Shown here: piece after piece, positions 26,053-35,742 of the stretch
Position numbering within the stretch: position 1 is the first letter of the stretch
Layout of the letters: every line of letters begins with the position of its first letter
NCBI RefSeq assembly: GCF_000314795.2
Contig: NZ_KB373315.1
Span: 432,501 to 496,500 of the forward strand
Direction: 5' to 3'
Source of the DNA: Streptococcus sp. F0442
GTDB taxonomy: Bacteria > Bacillota > Bacilli > Lactobacillales > Streptococcaceae
Length of the DNA: 64,000 nt
Translations under genes and position numbers: made by a program
The notes under the pieces: model-generated
Databases searched by the model: none
The model's input: only the letters and a program-made list of their open reading frames with translations
What the model was told of the DNA's origin: nothing

Positions 26053-27435
26053 ATGTCGAAAAAACATCATCCTGTAGAAGAAACCGAAAATGGGATGGTC
26101 CGTGGTCTGCAAAATCGTCATGTTCAGCTGATCGCTATTGCAGGGACTATCGGGACGGGGCTCTTTCTTGGAGCTGGTCGTTCCCTGTCTTTAACAGGTC
26201 CATCTATTATTTTAGTCTATATGCTGACAGGAGTCTTCATGTACTTGATGATGAGGGCTATTGGAGAGATGCTGTATATGGATCCAGATCAACATACCTT
26301 TATCAACTTTATTACCAAGTACTTAGGAAAGGGTTGGGGCTACTTTTCAGGATGGTCCTATTGGGTTTCCTTGGTATTCCTTGGGATGGCAGAAATTACA
26401 GCCGTTTCCAACTATGTCCAGCTCTGGTTCCCTAATTGGCCAGCCTGGCAGATACAAATTATCTTTTTAGCGCTTTTAAGCTGTGTGAATTTGATTGCTG
26501 TGAAGGTCTTTGGAGAGGTTGAATTCTGGTTTGGCATGATCAAGATTGTCACTATTTTGGCTTTGATCGCAACAGGGATCTTTATGGTGACGACGAATTT
26601 TGAAACACCAGCTGGACAGGCTAGCTTAAGTAACATTAGTAATGGTTTTCAAATGTTTCCAAATGGTTGGGTCAAGTTCGTAATGGCCTTCCAAATGGTC
26701 TTCTTTGCTTATCAAGCGATCGAGTTTGTTGGAATCACTACTTCTGAGACAGCTAATCCCCGCCAGGTCTTACCGAAAGCCATTAAAGAAATTCCAATCC
26801 GAATTGTGATTTTTTATGTAGGAGCATTGTTGGCAATTATGGCAATTTTCCCTTGGCAACAGCTTCCCGTCAATAAATCACCATTTGTGACGGTCTTTCA
26901 AATGGTAGGAATCAAGTGGGCAGCAGGATTGATTAATTTTGTTGTACTGACAGCTGCTGCATCTTCCTTGAACTCCACCCTCTATTCAACAGGGCGTCAC
27001 TTGTACCAGATTGCAAAAGAAACGCCAAACAGTAAGGTGATGAATCGTTTGAAGCTGAATAGCTTGTCTCGAATGGGGATTCCAAGTCGTGCGATTATTT
27101 TCTCTGCGATTGTAGTTGCTGTTTCAGCCTTTATCAATATCTTGCCAGGTGTTTCAGATGCCTTTGCCTTGATTACGGCCTCTTCTTCAGGGGTTTACAT
27201 TGCTATTTATATTTTGACAATGTTAGCCCATCTTAAGTACCGTAAATCGAAAGAGTTTATGCCGGACGGATTTGTCATGCCGGCCTACAAAGTACTGAAT
27301 CCATTAACAATTGTTTTCTTCCTCTTTGTATTCGTTTGTCTCTTCTTACAGAAATCAACCTATATTGGTGCGATTGGAGCAACTATCTGGATTATTCTCT
27401 TTGGAATTTATAGTAATTGGAAACACAATAAATAA
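26053..27435 (+). CDS. Amino acid permease (APC superfamily)
   Basis: A 460-residue, 12-helix permease of the amino acid transporter family. The N-terminal signature MVRGLQNRHVQLIAIAGTIGTGLFLGAG covers the first helix and the GTGLFLG substrate-binding break; FVGITTSETANPRQVLPKA is the conserved loop 6-7 motif. It resembles the GABA/AnsP/D-serine type permeases of Firmicutes, but the substrate is not determined by sequence. It is a single-gene unit with its own promoter and a terminator after the stop. Confidence 0.9.
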   Translation: MSKKHHPVEETENGMVRGLQNRHVQLIAIAGTIGTGLFLGAGRSLSLTGPSIILVYMLTGVFMYLMMRAIGEMLYMDPDQHTFINFITKYLGKGWGYFSGWSYWVSLVFLGMAEITAVSNYVQLWFPNWPAWQIQIIFLALLSCVNLIAVKVFGEVEFWFGMIKIVTILALIATGIFMVTTNFETPAGQASLSNISNGFQMFPNGWVKFVMAFQMVFFAYQAIEFVGITTSETANPRQVLPKAIKEIPIRIVIFYVGALLAIMAIFPWQQLPVNKSPFVTVFQMVGIKWAAGLINFVVLTAAASSLNSTLYSTGRHLYQIAKETPNSKVMNRLKLNSLSRMGIPSRAIIFSAIVVAVSAFINILPGVSDAFALITASSSGVYIAIYILTMLAHLKYRKSKEFMPDGFVMPAYKVLNPLTIVFFLFVFVCLFLQKSTYIGAIGATIWIILFGIYSNWKHNK

Positions 27436-27440
27436 GCAGC

Positions 27441-27468
27441 AAAACTTACCCTTGGGTGAGTTTTGTAT
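27441..27468 (+). terminator. Terminator after the amino acid permease
   Basis: AAAACTTACCC pairs with GGGTGAGTTTT (27441-27451 with 27454-27464, one G-T pair), and the right arm ends in T residues. Confidence 0.75.
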
Positions 27469-27480
27469 TGTTTTAAAGCC

Positions 27481-27528
27481 TTCTTATCTTCCCTTCTTTT
27501 AATAAATTTCTTGGAGTGAAGATAAGAA
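27481..27528. repeat. Inverted repeat overlapping the terminator arm
   Basis: TTCTTATCTTC (27481-27491) and GAAGATAAGAA (27518-27528) are perfect 11-bp complements. The right arm runs into the left arm of the next hairpin, so the two structures would compete. Confidence 0.5.
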
Positions 27529-27571
27529 AAACAGAGAGGGAAAAATTATGTCTTTTCCCTCTCTGTTTTTT
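27527..27571. terminator. Bidirectional terminator, mainly for the leftward 59-codon gene
   Basis: AAAAACAGAGAGGGAAAA pairs perfectly with TTTTCCCTCTCTGTTTTT. The leftward gene ends inside the loop (stop at 27546-27548). Confidence 0.85.
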
Positions 27572-27725
27572 GTCTTTGAACTGTTTTTTTGAGCCACCAA
27601 AGTGAGGCGACTAGGATTAGTGTAGCCAGCCAAAAAATCCAAGCTTCAATGGTAGTTAGGAAAAAGTAGAGGGCGATAACATCGACCAATAAAAATGGGA
27701 TGAGAGTCTGTTTACTTAATTTCAT
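27546..27725 (-). CDS. 59-residue membrane protein, predicted leaderless
   Basis: I do not recognise this gene. Read leftward, it encodes 59 residues starting MKLSKQTLIPFLLVDVIALY, with two hydrophobic segments (about residues 8-24 and 27-45, rich in aromatic residues) and a basic, charged C-terminal tail. Support for its reality comes from context: a TG-extended TACAAT box (27732-27737 on the minus strand) puts the transcription start on its ATG, and its stop lies in the loop of a strong terminator. No ribosome binding site is visible, so it should be translated from a leaderless message. Divergent from rsmH. Confidence 0.7.
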   Translation of the reverse strand: MKLSKQTLIPFLLVDVIALYFFLTTIEAWIFWLATLILVASLWWLKKTVQRQKTEREKT

Positions 27726-27731
27726 ATGAAT

Positions 27732-27740
27732 ATTGTATCA
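27732..27740 (-). promoter_or_regulatory. Extended -10 promoter of the 59-codon gene
   Basis: On the minus strand TGA-TACAAT ends at 27732, exactly seven positions before the ATG at 27725. A TTGTTT-like -35 box lies 16 bp upstream. Confidence 0.6.
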
Positions 27741-27857
27741 TAAATTGTAGCGGAAACAAGTAGAATCAAGATTCTCAAGGATCTTTTATATCATAGCAAA
27801 AGATCAGAATGGATTCGTTCGTGTAATTTTCTTCAGGAGTGCATCTTGCTCCTATTT

Positions 27858-27867
27858 ATGGTAAAAT
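27858..27867 (+). promoter_or_regulatory. Extended -10 promoter of the rsmH-ftsL-pbpX-mraY cluster
   Basis: TATGG-TAAAAT ends at 27867 and the rsmH ATG starts at 27877, ten positions later, leaving a leader of about three bases. No ribosome binding site and no good -35 box are visible; AGGAG/CTCCT repeats flank the -35 region. Confidence 0.6.
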
Positions 27868-27876
27868 GGTTAAGAT

Positions 27877-28827
27877 ATGAGTAAAGAATTTCATCATGTA
27901 ACGGTCTTGCTCCATGAAACGATTGATATGCTGGATGTAAAGCCAGATGGAATCTATGTGGATGCCACTTTAGGTGGAGCTGGCCATAGCGAATATTTGT
28001 TAACAAAATTAGGTGAATCAGGCCACCTGTATGCCTTTGATCAAGATCAGCATGCGATTGAAAATGCCAAAATTCGTTTGGCCCCTTTCATTGAGAAAGG
28101 CATGGTGACCTTCATTAAGGATAACTTTCGTCATTTGAAGGAACGTCTAAACGAATTGGGTGTTACTGAAATTGATGGAATCTGTTATGACCTAGGTGTC
28201 TCTAGTCCTCAGTTAGATGAACGGGAACGTGGATTTTCTTACAAGAAAGATGCGCCGTTGGACATGCGGATGAATCAAGAAGCTTCCTTAACAGCCTATG
28301 AGGTCGTAAATACCTACGATTACCATGATCTCGTACGCATCTTTTTCAAATATGGAGAGGACAAATTTTCCAAGCAAATTGCGCGGAAAATTGAGCAAGC
28401 ACGAGCAATTAAACCGATTGAAACAACGACTGAATTAGCAGAGATTATTAAATCTGCTAAACCAGCTAAGGAGCTCAAGAAAAAGGGCCATCCTGCTAAA
28501 CAGATTTTCCAAGCCATTCGTATCGAAGTCAATGATGAACTGGGAGCTGCAGATGAATCGATTCAGCAAGCCATGGATTTGTTGGCCCTCGATGGTCGTA
28601 TTTCTGTGATTACCTTTCATTCGTTAGAGGATCGATTGACCAAACAATTGTTTAAAGAAGCTTCGACGGTTGAGGTTCCAAAGGGACTTCCCTTTATTCC
28701 AGATGATTTGAAACCAAAGATGGAGTTGGTCAACCGGAAACCTATTTTACCAAGTGAAGAAGAGCTTGAGGATAATAATCGATCCCATTCAGCAAAACTA
28801 CGGGTTGCTCGAAAAATACACAAGTAA
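27877..28827 (+). CDS. rsmH: 16S rRNA (cytosine-1402-N4)-methyltransferase RsmH
   Basis: RsmH methylates N4 of C1402 in the decoding centre of 16S rRNA. The 316-residue protein shows [13 protein letters not shown], the SAM motif [30 protein letters not shown] and [12 protein letters not shown]. It heads the division/wall cluster, 11 nt before ftsL, as in pneumococcus (formerly yllC/mraW). Its start codon lies almost at the predicted transcription start, so initiation is probably leaderless or nearly so. Confidence 0.96.
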   Translation: MSKEFHHVTVLLHETIDMLDVKPDGIYVDATLGGAGHSEYLLTKLGESGHLYAFDQDQHAIENAKIRLAPFIEKGMVTFIKDNFRHLKERLNELGVTEIDGICYDLGVSSPQLDERERGFSYKKDAPLDMRMNQEASLTAYEVVNTYDYHDLVRIFFKYGEDKFSKQIARKIEQARAIKPIETTTELAEIIKSAKPAKELKKKGHPAKQIFQAIRIEVNDELGAADESIQQAMDLLALDGRISVITFHSLEDRLTKQLFKEASTVEVPKGLPFIPDDLKPKMELVNRKPILPSEEELEDNNRSHSAKLRVARKIHK

Positions 28828-28838
28828 GAGGAATTGAT

Positions 28839-29174
28839 ATGGCAGCAAGAGATGAGAGAACAAGAACACAGCTACTGCAAGACCGCTTTCGCCGTTTCTC
28901 TAGAGTAGAAAAGGCTTTTTATGGGTCGATTGTCCTAACAGCTGTTATTTTAGCCATTAGTATCGTCTTTATGCAGACACGGATTTTACAAGTTCAGAGT
29001 GAATTGACTGATTTGAATACGGAACTAGAAGCCAAAAAGACGGAATTAGCAGATGTTCGTCAAGAGGTCAATGAATTAACACGTTATGACCGCTTATCAC
29101 AGTTGGCTAGCTCCCAAGGAATGAAGCTGCAAAAAGAAAATCGAAAAACAGTGAGTGCAAGTAGTGATGAATAA
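28839..29174 (+). CDS. ftsL: Cell division protein FtsL
   Basis: FtsL is a bitopic membrane protein that forms the FtsQ/DivIB-FtsB/DivIC-FtsL subcomplex of the divisome. The 111-residue product has a basic cytoplasmic N terminus (residues 1-28), one membrane segment (about 29-49, [19 protein letters not shown]) and an extracellular leucine-zipper-like coiled coil. It overlaps pbpX by eight bases, as expected for this conserved pair. Confidence 0.92.
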   Translation: MAARDERTRTQLLQDRFRRFSRVEKAFYGSIVLTAVILAISIVFMQTRILQVQSELTDLNTELEAKKTELADVRQEVNELTRYDRLSQLASSQGMKLQKENRKTVSASSDE

Positions 29175-31449
29175 ATTCAAAAAATTTTTGATCGGGTATT
29201 CGATAAAGAAACGTCGCTTGCCGGATCAGAATCGAAAACAAGTTGGGAAAAATCTCAGTGTACTGGCGATTTTCCTCTTTTTTCTCTTTCTGATTAATTT
29301 TGCAATGATCATTGGGACTGACAAAAAATTTGGTGTAACCTTATCGGATCAAGCCAAAAAAGTCCATGAGCAGACGGTCATTGTTCCTGCAAAACGTGGA
29401 ACGATCTACGACCGAAATGGAGCAGTAATTGCTGAAGATGCTACGACCTATAACGTTTATGCTATTATTGATAAAAAGTACAAATCAGCAACTGGGAAAA
29501 TCCTCTATGTAGAAGAGAGCCAATTTAAAAAAGTAGCAGAAATCTTTAAGCAGTACTTAGGGATGGATGAGGATTACGTCATTCAACAGTTGTCGCAAAA
29601 GAAATTGAAACAGGTTTCTTTTGGCTCGAACGGAAACGGCATAACTTATAGTAATATGACAGCCATCCGTGAGGCCATGGAAGCGGCGAAGATTGAAGGG
29701 GTTGCCTTTACAACCAGTCCAAATCGAAGCTATAAAAATGGAGTTTTTGCTTCTCAATTTATAGGTCAGGCCTCTCTTCAAGAAGATAAAGAGGGGAATA
29801 AAACTCTGAAGGGGCAATCAGGGATGGAGAAATCCCTCGATCGTATTCTCGCTGGTCAAAATGGGGTTATCACCTATGACAAAGACCGAAACGGCAATAT
29901 CGTTCCTGGTTCAGATAAGGTTTCTGTCAAAACAGAAGATGGAAAAGATGTCTATACGACCATTTCAGCAGAATTACAAACCTACCTTGAGACGCGAATG
30001 GATGTTTTCCAAGAAAAAGTAAAAGGAAAGTATGTTAGTGCGACTCTTGTGAGTGCAAAAACTGGAGAAATCCTGGCTACAACGCAACGTCCATCCTATA
30101 ATGCGGATACCAAACAAGGGTTGGATCTGAAAAACTTGAAAACCTGGAATACCATCCTTTATCAAGATCAATATGAACCGGGTTCAACGATGAAGGTCAT
30201 GTTATTAGCTTCGGCGATTGATCATGGAACTTTCCCAGCCTATAATGAAGTATACTACAGTAACGAACTACAAGTAAAAGATGCGACGATCCGTGACTGG
30301 GATGTCAATATGGGGCTGGCTGAAGGTCGCTATATGAATATCGCACAGGGCTTTGCTTACTCAAGTAACGTGGGGATGACTCGCTTAGAGCAAAAGATGG
30401 GAAATGCTGTCTGGATGGACTACCTAACCCGCTTTAAATTCGGTCTTCCGACCCGTTTTGGAATGGGAAATGAAGCTTACGGGGGTCTTCCAGGGGATAA
30501 CTATGTCAGTCAGGCACAATCTGCCTTTGGTCAAGGGATTTCCGTCAGTCAAACCCAAATGTTACGGGCCTTTAGCGCCATCGCTAATGATGGGCAAATG
30601 TTGGAGCCGAAATTTATTAGTGCTATTTACGATAAAAAATCAGACACAGCCCGCAAATCAAAAAAAGAAGTTGTTGGAAAACCAGTTTCAGGATCAGCTG
30701 CGCAACAGACACGGAACTATATGATCACCGTCGGAACAGATCCAGAGTATGGAACCTTGTACAGCGATGGACCCATCATTCAGGTACCAGGTCAAAACGT
30801 TGCGGTGAAATCAGGGACTGCCCAAATGGCGACAGATCAAGGATACTTACAAGGAGAAAATGATTATATCAACTCGGTTGTAGCCATGACACCTGCAGAA
30901 GATCCTGAATTCATCATGTATGTGACGGTCCAACAACCAGAAGTGAAATTCTCAGCGACCAGCTGGGAAGAGCTGGTCAATCCTATTTTGGAAGATGCAG
31001 TTGCTTTAAAAGACGAATTGCATTTGACATCAGAGGCACCAACGTTGGATGGTGTGACCAAAGAAACGACCTACAAAATCCCTTCAGTAGAAACTCTCTC
31101 TAAGGAGTTGAATCTGAAACAAAATTTGAGCCCAGGTGCTTATTCAGAGGAATTGCGTCGCAATTTGGTGCAACCAATTGTCCTAGGAACCGGGAAAAAT
31201 ATCCGCAAAATGTCTGTGGATATAGGCTCTAAAGTCAAAGCCAATCAGCAAGTATTGTTATTGACAGAAGACTTTGATGCGGTTCCAGATATGTATGGTT
31301 GGACTAAGAAAAATGCAGACATCTTTGGAGAATGGACTGGAATTGAGATTACCTATAAAGGTAGTGGAAAGAAAGTAACTAAACAAAGTGTCAAAATGAA
31401 CACCTCACTCAATAAAACCAAAAAGATTACGTTAACATTAGGAGACTAA
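29167..31449 (+). CDS. pbpX: Penicillin-binding protein 2X (septal transpeptidase)
   Basis: PBP2x is the class B transpeptidase that works with FtsW at the septum and is the primary beta-lactam target in streptococci. The 760-residue protein has a single membrane anchor (about 34-55), a dimerisation domain, the transpeptidase domain with S340-T-M-K, S399-S-N and K548-S-G-T, and two C-terminal PASTA domains. The residues beside the motifs, including the Thr after the active Ser and the Gln after KSGTA, are those of susceptible strains, so I see no sign of mosaic resistance. ATG at 29167 overlaps the end of ftsL. Confidence 0.95.
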   Translation: MNKFKKFLIGYSIKKRRLPDQNRKQVGKNLSVLAIFLFFLFLINFAMIIGTDKKFGVTLSDQAKKVHEQTVIVPAKRGTIYDRNGAVIAEDATTYNVYAIIDKKYKSATGKILYVEESQFKKVAEIFKQYLGMDEDYVIQQLSQKKLKQVSFGSNGNGITYSNMTAIREAMEAAKIEGVAFTTSPNRSYKNGVFASQFIGQASLQEDKEGNKTLKGQSGMEKSLDRILAGQNGVITYDKDRNGNIVPGSDKVSVKTEDGKDVYTTISAELQTYLETRMDVFQEKVKGKYVSATLVSAKTGEILATTQRPSYNADTKQGLDLKNLKTWNTILYQDQYEPGSTMKVMLLASAIDHGTFPAYNEVYYSNELQVKDATIRDWDVNMGLAEGRYMNIAQGFAYSSNVGMTRLEQKMGNAVWMDYLTRFKFGLPTRFGMGNEAYGGLPGDNYVSQAQSAFGQGISVSQTQMLRAFSAIANDGQMLEPKFISAIYDKKSDTARKSKKEVVGKPVSGSAAQQTRNYMITVGTDPEYGTLYSDGPIIQVPGQNVAVKSGTAQMATDQGYLQGENDYINSVVAMTPAEDPEFIMYVTVQQPEVKFSATSWEELVNPILEDAVALKDELHLTSEAPTLDGVTKETTYKIPSVETLSKELNLKQNLSPGAYSEELRRNLVQPIVLGTGKNIRKMSVDIGSKVKANQQVLLLTEDFDAVPDMYGWTKKNADIFGEWTGIEITYKGSGKKVTKQSVKMNTSLNKTKKITLTLGD

Positions 31450-31450
31450 G

Positions 31451-32443
31451 ATGTATATTGCTACGATCCTTGTATCGTTTCTATTAACAGTGGCTGCTAT
31501 TCCAGCCTTTATTCGATTTTACCATCGTGCTCATATTTCTGGGCAACAAATGCACGAAGATGTGAAACAACACAAAGCGAAAGCTGGCACTCCGACAATG
31601 GGTGGAGTTGTATTTCTCATTACAGCCGTTCTAGTTAGTTTTGTCGTTACCGTATTGACTGGAAATTTCACGCGCCCTGTTCAACTGATTCTATTTATCT
31701 TGATTCTTTATGGAATTGTTGGATTTTTGGATGACTTTTTAAAAGTTTTTCGTAAGATTAATGAAGGTCTTAACCCAAAACAAAAATTGGCCCTTCAACT
31801 TGTTGGTGGAATCATCTTCTATATTTTTTCTGAACGCCACGGTGCAGGAAGCCTTTTAAATGTCTTTGGTTACGATCTTTACTTGGGCCATTTCTACATT
31901 CTCTTTGCTTTATTTTGGTTGGTTGGTTTTTCAAACGCGGTCAATTTGACAGATGGGATTGATGGATTAGCCAGCATCTCCGTTGCCATTAGCCTGAGTG
32001 CCTATTCCTTTATTGCCTATATGCAAGGGAAATGGGACATTCTCTTTGTGACTTTGAGTATGATTGGGGCCTTGCTTGGATTCTTTGTCTTCAACCACAA
32101 GCCGGCTAAAATCTTTATGGGGGATGTCGGTAGTCTAGCTCTTGGAGGGATGCTTGCAGCCTTGTCAATGGCTCTGCATGTCGAGTGGACGTTGCTCTTG
32201 ATTGGTCTGGTCTATGTCATTGAAACAGGTTCAGTGATGCTACAAGTGACCTATTTCAAATGGACCAAGAAACGTTACGGGGAAGGACGTCGGATTTTCC
32301 GAATGACTCCTTTCCACCATCATTTAGAACTGGGTGGCCTTTTTGGCAATGGGCAAAACTGGTCAGAATGGAAAGTGGATGCCTTTATGTGGAGCATTGC
32401 CTTGGTGACAAGTGTCGTGACTCTAGTTCTTCTCTACCTATAA
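31451..32443 (+). CDS. mraY: Phospho-N-acetylmuramoyl-pentapeptide-transferase MraY
   Basis: MraY transfers phospho-MurNAc-pentapeptide to undecaprenyl phosphate to make lipid I. The 330-residue integral membrane protein has the family signatures [11 protein letters not shown], the [19 protein letters not shown] loop, [25 protein letters not shown] and PFHHHLE. It starts one base after the pbpX stop, and the cluster is closed by a terminator, so rsmH-ftsL-pbpX-mraY is one transcript. Confidence 0.96.
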   Translation: MYIATILVSFLLTVAAIPAFIRFYHRAHISGQQMHEDVKQHKAKAGTPTMGGVVFLITAVLVSFVVTVLTGNFTRPVQLILFILILYGIVGFLDDFLKVFRKINEGLNPKQKLALQLVGGIIFYIFSERHGAGSLLNVFGYDLYLGHFYILFALFWLVGFSNAVNLTDGIDGLASISVAISLSAYSFIAYMQGKWDILFVTLSMIGALLGFFVFNHKPAKIFMGDVGSLALGGMLAALSMALHVEWTLLLIGLVYVIETGSVMLQVTYFKWTKKRYGEGRRIFRMTPFHHHLELGGLFGNGQNWSEWKVDAFMWSIALVTSVVTLVLLYL

Positions 32444-32473
32444 AACGACGGTGGGCTTTCCCATCGTTTTTTT
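32442..32473 (+). terminator. Terminator after mraY
   Basis: AAAACGA plus TGGG arms (32442-32455) pair with CCCA and TCGTTTT (32460-32470) with a small bulge, followed by T residues. It overlaps the mraY stop codon. Confidence 0.82.
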
Positions 32474-32543
32474 ACTGACTCAGAGAGACTTCGCTGGTTA
32501 GGAAAAATGACTCATAAGAGAGGCAAGAAGACAGCTTTTCTGA

Positions 32544-32549
32544 TATAAT
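32544..32549 (+). promoter_or_regulatory. -10 box upstream of the DEAD-box helicase
   Basis: TATAAT at 32544-32549 lies 29 nt before the chosen start. No convincing -35 box is seen. Confidence 0.5.
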
Positions 32550-32577
32550 AATAGAGATCATGAAAGGAACTGAGAAA

Positions 32578-33921
32578 ATGAAATTTACAGAGTTTAATTT
32601 TAAGCCCTATATTCAAGAGGCACTGAAAGAAATCAATTTTAGAGAAGCAACCGAAGTACAGGAAAAACTAATTCCGATTGTCCTAGATGGAAATGATTTG
32701 GTAGGAGAGTCAAAGACTGGTTCTGGGAAAACCCATACGTTCCTCTTGCCGATTTTTCAAACGTTAAATGAAGACAGTGAGCAAGTTGAAGCGGTCATCA
32801 CGGCTCCTAGTCGGGAGTTGGCGACGCAAATTTACCAAGCTGCTCGTCAAATCGCTAGTCATTCTGAAAAAGAGATTCGGATTGTAAATTATGTTGGAGG
32901 AACGGATAAAAGCCGTCAGATTGAAAAACTGCAGGTCAAACAACCACATATCGTGATTGGAACTCCAGGCCGGATTTATGATCTGGTTGCATCGGGTGAT
33001 CTGGCTATTCATAAGGCCCATACTTTTGTGGTGGATGAGGCAGATATGACACTGGACATGGGATTCTTGTCTACTGTGGATAAGATTGCTTCAAGTCTTC
33101 CGCAACAACTGCAATTTTTAGTTTTTTCAGCCACCATTCCGCAAAAATTGCAGCCTTTCTTGAAAAAATATCTCTCAAACCCAGTCATGGAGCAAATTAA
33201 GACTAAGACGGTGATTTCAGATACCATCGATAATTGGCTGGTTTCCACCAAGGGTCGGGATAAAAATGAGCAAATTTACCAATTGACCAAGACCTTGCAA
33301 CCTTATTTGGCCATGATTTTCGTTAATACCAAAACGAGAGCAGATGATCTCCATGCCTATTTGGTGGCTCAGGGATTGAAAGTGGCAAAGATTCACGGAG
33401 ATATCCCACCACGTGAACGGAAACGGATCATGAATCAGGTTAAAAATCTTGATTTTGAGTATATTGTGGCCACCGATTTGGCGGCTCGTGGAATTGATAT
33501 CGAAGGGGTGAGTCATGTCATCAACGATGCTATTCCACAAGATCTTTCCTTCTTTGTTCACCGTGTTGGCCGGACAGGACGCAATGGTCTACCAGGTGTC
33601 GCTATTACTCTTTATCAACCAAGTGATGATTCAGATATCCGTGAACTAGAAAAAATGGGAATTCGTTTCGTACCGAAAGTGTTGAAAAATGGGGTTATTG
33701 AAGATACTTATGATCGGGACAGACGGGCCAATCGTGAGAAAAAGCAAGAGAAACTCGACATCGAAATGATTGGTCTGGTGAAGAAGAAAAAGAAAAAAAT
33801 CAAACCAGGCTACAAGAAAAAAATCAAATGGGCAGTTGATGAAAAGCGGAGAAAAGCTAAAAGAGCTGAAAACCGTGCGCGTGGTCGGGCGGAACGAAAG
33901 GCCAAACGCCAAACTTTCTAA
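32578..33921 (+). CDS. cshB: DEAD-box RNA helicase, CshB-like
   Basis: A 447-residue ATP-dependent RNA helicase of the CshB type, with likely roles in RNA turnover and ribosome assembly in the cold. Motifs in order: Q motif region (EVQEKLIPIVLDG), Walker A SKTGSGKTHT, PSRELA, TPGR, DEAD in VVDEADMTLD, SAT in FSATIP, ARGIDI and HRVGRTGRNG. The last 60 residues are an Arg/Lys-rich tail. I chose the ATG at 32578 because AAAGGA lies between it and an earlier in-frame ATG at 32560. CshB versus another DEAD family member is inferred from length and tail. Confidence 0.88.
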   Translation: MKFTEFNFKPYIQEALKEINFREATEVQEKLIPIVLDGNDLVGESKTGSGKTHTFLLPIFQTLNEDSEQVEAVITAPSRELATQIYQAARQIASHSEKEIRIVNYVGGTDKSRQIEKLQVKQPHIVIGTPGRIYDLVASGDLAIHKAHTFVVDEADMTLDMGFLSTVDKIASSLPQQLQFLVFSATIPQKLQPFLKKYLSNPVMEQIKTKTVISDTIDNWLVSTKGRDKNEQIYQLTKTLQPYLAMIFVNTKTRADDLHAYLVAQGLKVAKIHGDIPPRERKRIMNQVKNLDFEYIVATDLAARGIDIEGVSHVINDAIPQDLSFFVHRVGRTGRNGLPGVAITLYQPSDDSDIRELEKMGIRFVPKVLKNGVIEDTYDRDRRANREKKQEKLDIEMIGLVKKKKKKIKPGYKKKIKWAVDEKRRKAKRAENRARGRAERKAKRQTF

Positions 33922-34006
33922 CCCCTTCTTTCACATGTTCAGAAGAAAACATAGATTTTCTTTATGAACTCCATAAAGAAAAACTATTAGGAACTTGTCT
34001 AAAATT

Positions 34007-34040
34007 ATGATAGACTAAATTTGAGTAGTCTATCATTTTT
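34007..34040 (+). terminator. Terminator upstream of the amino acid ABC operon
   Basis: ATGATAGACTA (34007-34017) pairs perfectly with TAGTCTATCAT (34026-34036), followed by five T residues. It lies 85 nt after the helicase stop and before the next promoter. Confidence 0.82.
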
Positions 34041-34058
34041 CTATTTCTGTAGCAATTT

Positions 34059-34088
34059 TTGGAATTCCGATAGTGAATGTGATAGAAT
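34059..34088 (+). promoter_or_regulatory. Promoter of the amino acid ABC transporter operon
   Basis: TTGGAA (34059-34064) and TAGAAT (34083-34088) are separated by 18 bp. Confidence 0.5.
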
Positions 34089-34117
34089 GTTTATGTTCGA
34101 GAAAGGAAGTAACAAAA

Positions 34118-34918
34118 ATGTTTACAACTAATCTTTTAACTGCCAACTGGTATGCTGACTTTTTAAAACACGTTCCAGATAGCAAGCTGTTTAGTTTGAG
34201 AGCCGTATTGGATGCATTTCCGGCAGTCATAGGAAAATTGCCTGTGACGATTTTATTAGCCCTAGGAGGCGCATTTTTTGGGATTGTTTTTGCTATGATT
34301 TTTGCTCTGGTCAAAATTAATCGTGTACGAATTCTTTACCCGATTCAAGCTGTTTTTGTCAGTTTTTTACGTGGGACTCCTTTGTTGGTTCAGCTGATGT
34401 TGACTTATTATGGGATTCCTCTTATTTTAAAAGCGATCAATCAGTCTTATGGAACAGCTTTTAACATTAATGCTATTCCAGCTGAGCTGTTCGCAATTGT
34501 GGCTCTTGCCTTTAATGAGGCGGCTTATGCGAGTGAGACCATCCGGGCAGCTATTTTATCAGTGGACCCTGGTGAAATTGAGGCAGCACGTAGTCTTGGG
34601 ATGACCAACCGTCAAGTTTATCGACGGATTATTATTCCCAATGCAGCAGTCGTTGCAACTCCAACCTTAATCAATTCTCTCATTGGCTTGACCAAGGGGA
34701 CCTCGCTAGCCTTTAGTGCCAGTGTGGTTGAAATTTTTGCCCAAGCACGGATTGTTGGGGGGAGCGATTTGAAGTACTTTGAACGCTTTATCACGGTATC
34801 GATTGTTTACTGGATTGTGAACATTCTCATTGAAATACTAGGCCGTCACATTGAACGTCGACTGGATATTGAGACTCCCGTAGCAATTGATTTACCAGAT
34901 CAGGAGGTCCGGATCTAA
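34118..34918 (+). CDS. Polar amino acid ABC transporter permease
   Basis: The 266-residue membrane subunit of a HisM/TcyB-type importer. It shows about five membrane segments and the EAA loop EIEAARSLGMTNRQVYRRIIIPNA that docks the ATPase; FLRGTPLLVQLMLTYYG is the family signature of the cystine/polar amino acid group. The ATG at 34118 follows AGGAAG; an upstream in-frame ATG at 34073 precedes the -10 box. The gene overlaps the ATPase gene by one base. No substrate-binding protein gene is next to it, so a distant one must serve it. Confidence 0.88.
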   Translation: MFTTNLLTANWYADFLKHVPDSKLFSLRAVLDAFPAVIGKLPVTILLALGGAFFGIVFAMIFALVKINRVRILYPIQAVFVSFLRGTPLLVQLMLTYYGIPLILKAINQSYGTAFNINAIPAELFAIVALAFNEAAYASETIRAAILSVDPGEIEAARSLGMTNRQVYRRIIIPNAAVVATPTLINSLIGLTKGTSLAFSASVVEIFAQARIVGGSDLKYFERFITVSIVYWIVNILIEILGRHIERRLDIETPVAIDLPDQEVRI

Positions 34919-35661
34919 TGATTTATATTTCAGAATTATCAAAGACATTTTCAGGTCAAAAGGTTTTAAATAATCTAAGTTTGGAAATTCAAAAAGGGGA
35001 AGTCGTGGCCTTAATCGGGTCTTCGGGAGCTGGTAAATCAACCTTCTTACGCAGTTTAAACTATTTGGAAGCTCCAGACAGTGGTAGAATTAAGATTGAT
35101 GATTTCGAAGTTGATTTTGAGCACATTACCCAAGATCAAATCTTAACCTTAAGAAGAAAATTGGCCATGGTGTTCCAACAGTTTAATTTATTTGGTAGAA
35201 AAACAGCCCTTGAAAATGTGAAAGAAGGGCTCATTGTTGTGAAGGGCTTATCCGATCAAGAAGCAACGAAAATTGCTCGAGAAGAACTGGCAAAAGTCGG
35301 CTTATCGGATCGTGAAAATCACTATCCTCGTCACCTCTCAGGTGGACAAAAACAACGGGTGGCTTTGGCTCGTGCCTTGGCCATGAAACCAGAGGTTCTT
35401 TTGCTGGATGAACCGACTTCAGCCTTGGATCCAGAATTGGTTGGAGAAGTTGAAAAATCCATTGCCAATGCGGCAAAATCGGGACAAACCATGGTACTGG
35501 TCAGCCATGATATGTCTTTTGTAGCGCAAGTAGCAGATAAGGTCCTATTTTTGGATAAAGGACGGATTATTGAATCTGGAACACCAGAGGAAATCATGCA
35601 ACATCCAAAAGAAGAACGGACAAAAGAATTCTTTGCTAGTTACAAACGGACCTATGTTTGA
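34918..35661 (+). CDS. Polar amino acid ABC transporter ATP-binding protein
   Basis: The 247-residue ATPase of the same importer. Walker A GSSGAGKST (about 33-41), Q-loop VFQQFNLF, signature LSGGQKQR, Walker B LLLDEPTSALDP and switch VSHDM are all present. It is closest in character to GlnQ/TcyC ATPases that power cystine, glutamine or basic amino acid uptake. Its start overlaps the permease stop (TAATG). The next promoter's -10 box begins at its last base. Confidence 0.92.
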   Translation: MIYISELSKTFSGQKVLNNLSLEIQKGEVVALIGSSGAGKSTFLRSLNYLEAPDSGRIKIDDFEVDFEHITQDQILTLRRKLAMVFQQFNLFGRKTALENVKEGLIVVKGLSDQEATKIAREELAKVGLSDRENHYPRHLSGGQKQRVALARALAMKPEVLLLDEPTSALDPELVGEVEKSIANAAKSGQTMVLVSHDMSFVAQVADKVLFLDKGRIIESGTPEEIMQHPKEERTKEFFASYKRTYV

Positions 35662-35667
35662 TATAAT
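35662..35667 (+). promoter_or_regulatory. -10 box of the DUF4059 gene
   Basis: TATAAT immediately follows the stop codon of the ATPase gene. The predicted start near 35674 precedes a terminator-like hairpin. Confidence 0.55.
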
Positions 35668-35681
35668 AGAGAAGAGGTAAG

Positions 35682-35712
35682 ACTCAGCTGGCGATGCTAG
35701 CTGGGTTTGTTT
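35682..35712 (+). terminator. Terminator-like hairpin in the DUF4059 leader
   Basis: ACTCAGCTGGC (35682-35692) pairs with GCTAGCTGGGT (35696-35706, two G-T pairs) around a three-base loop, followed by TTGTTTT. It may end the ABC operon and also attenuate transcripts from the promoter at 35662. Confidence 0.65.
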
Positions 35713-35742
35713 TCTGAAAATGTAAAAATATTTGGAGTCGTG

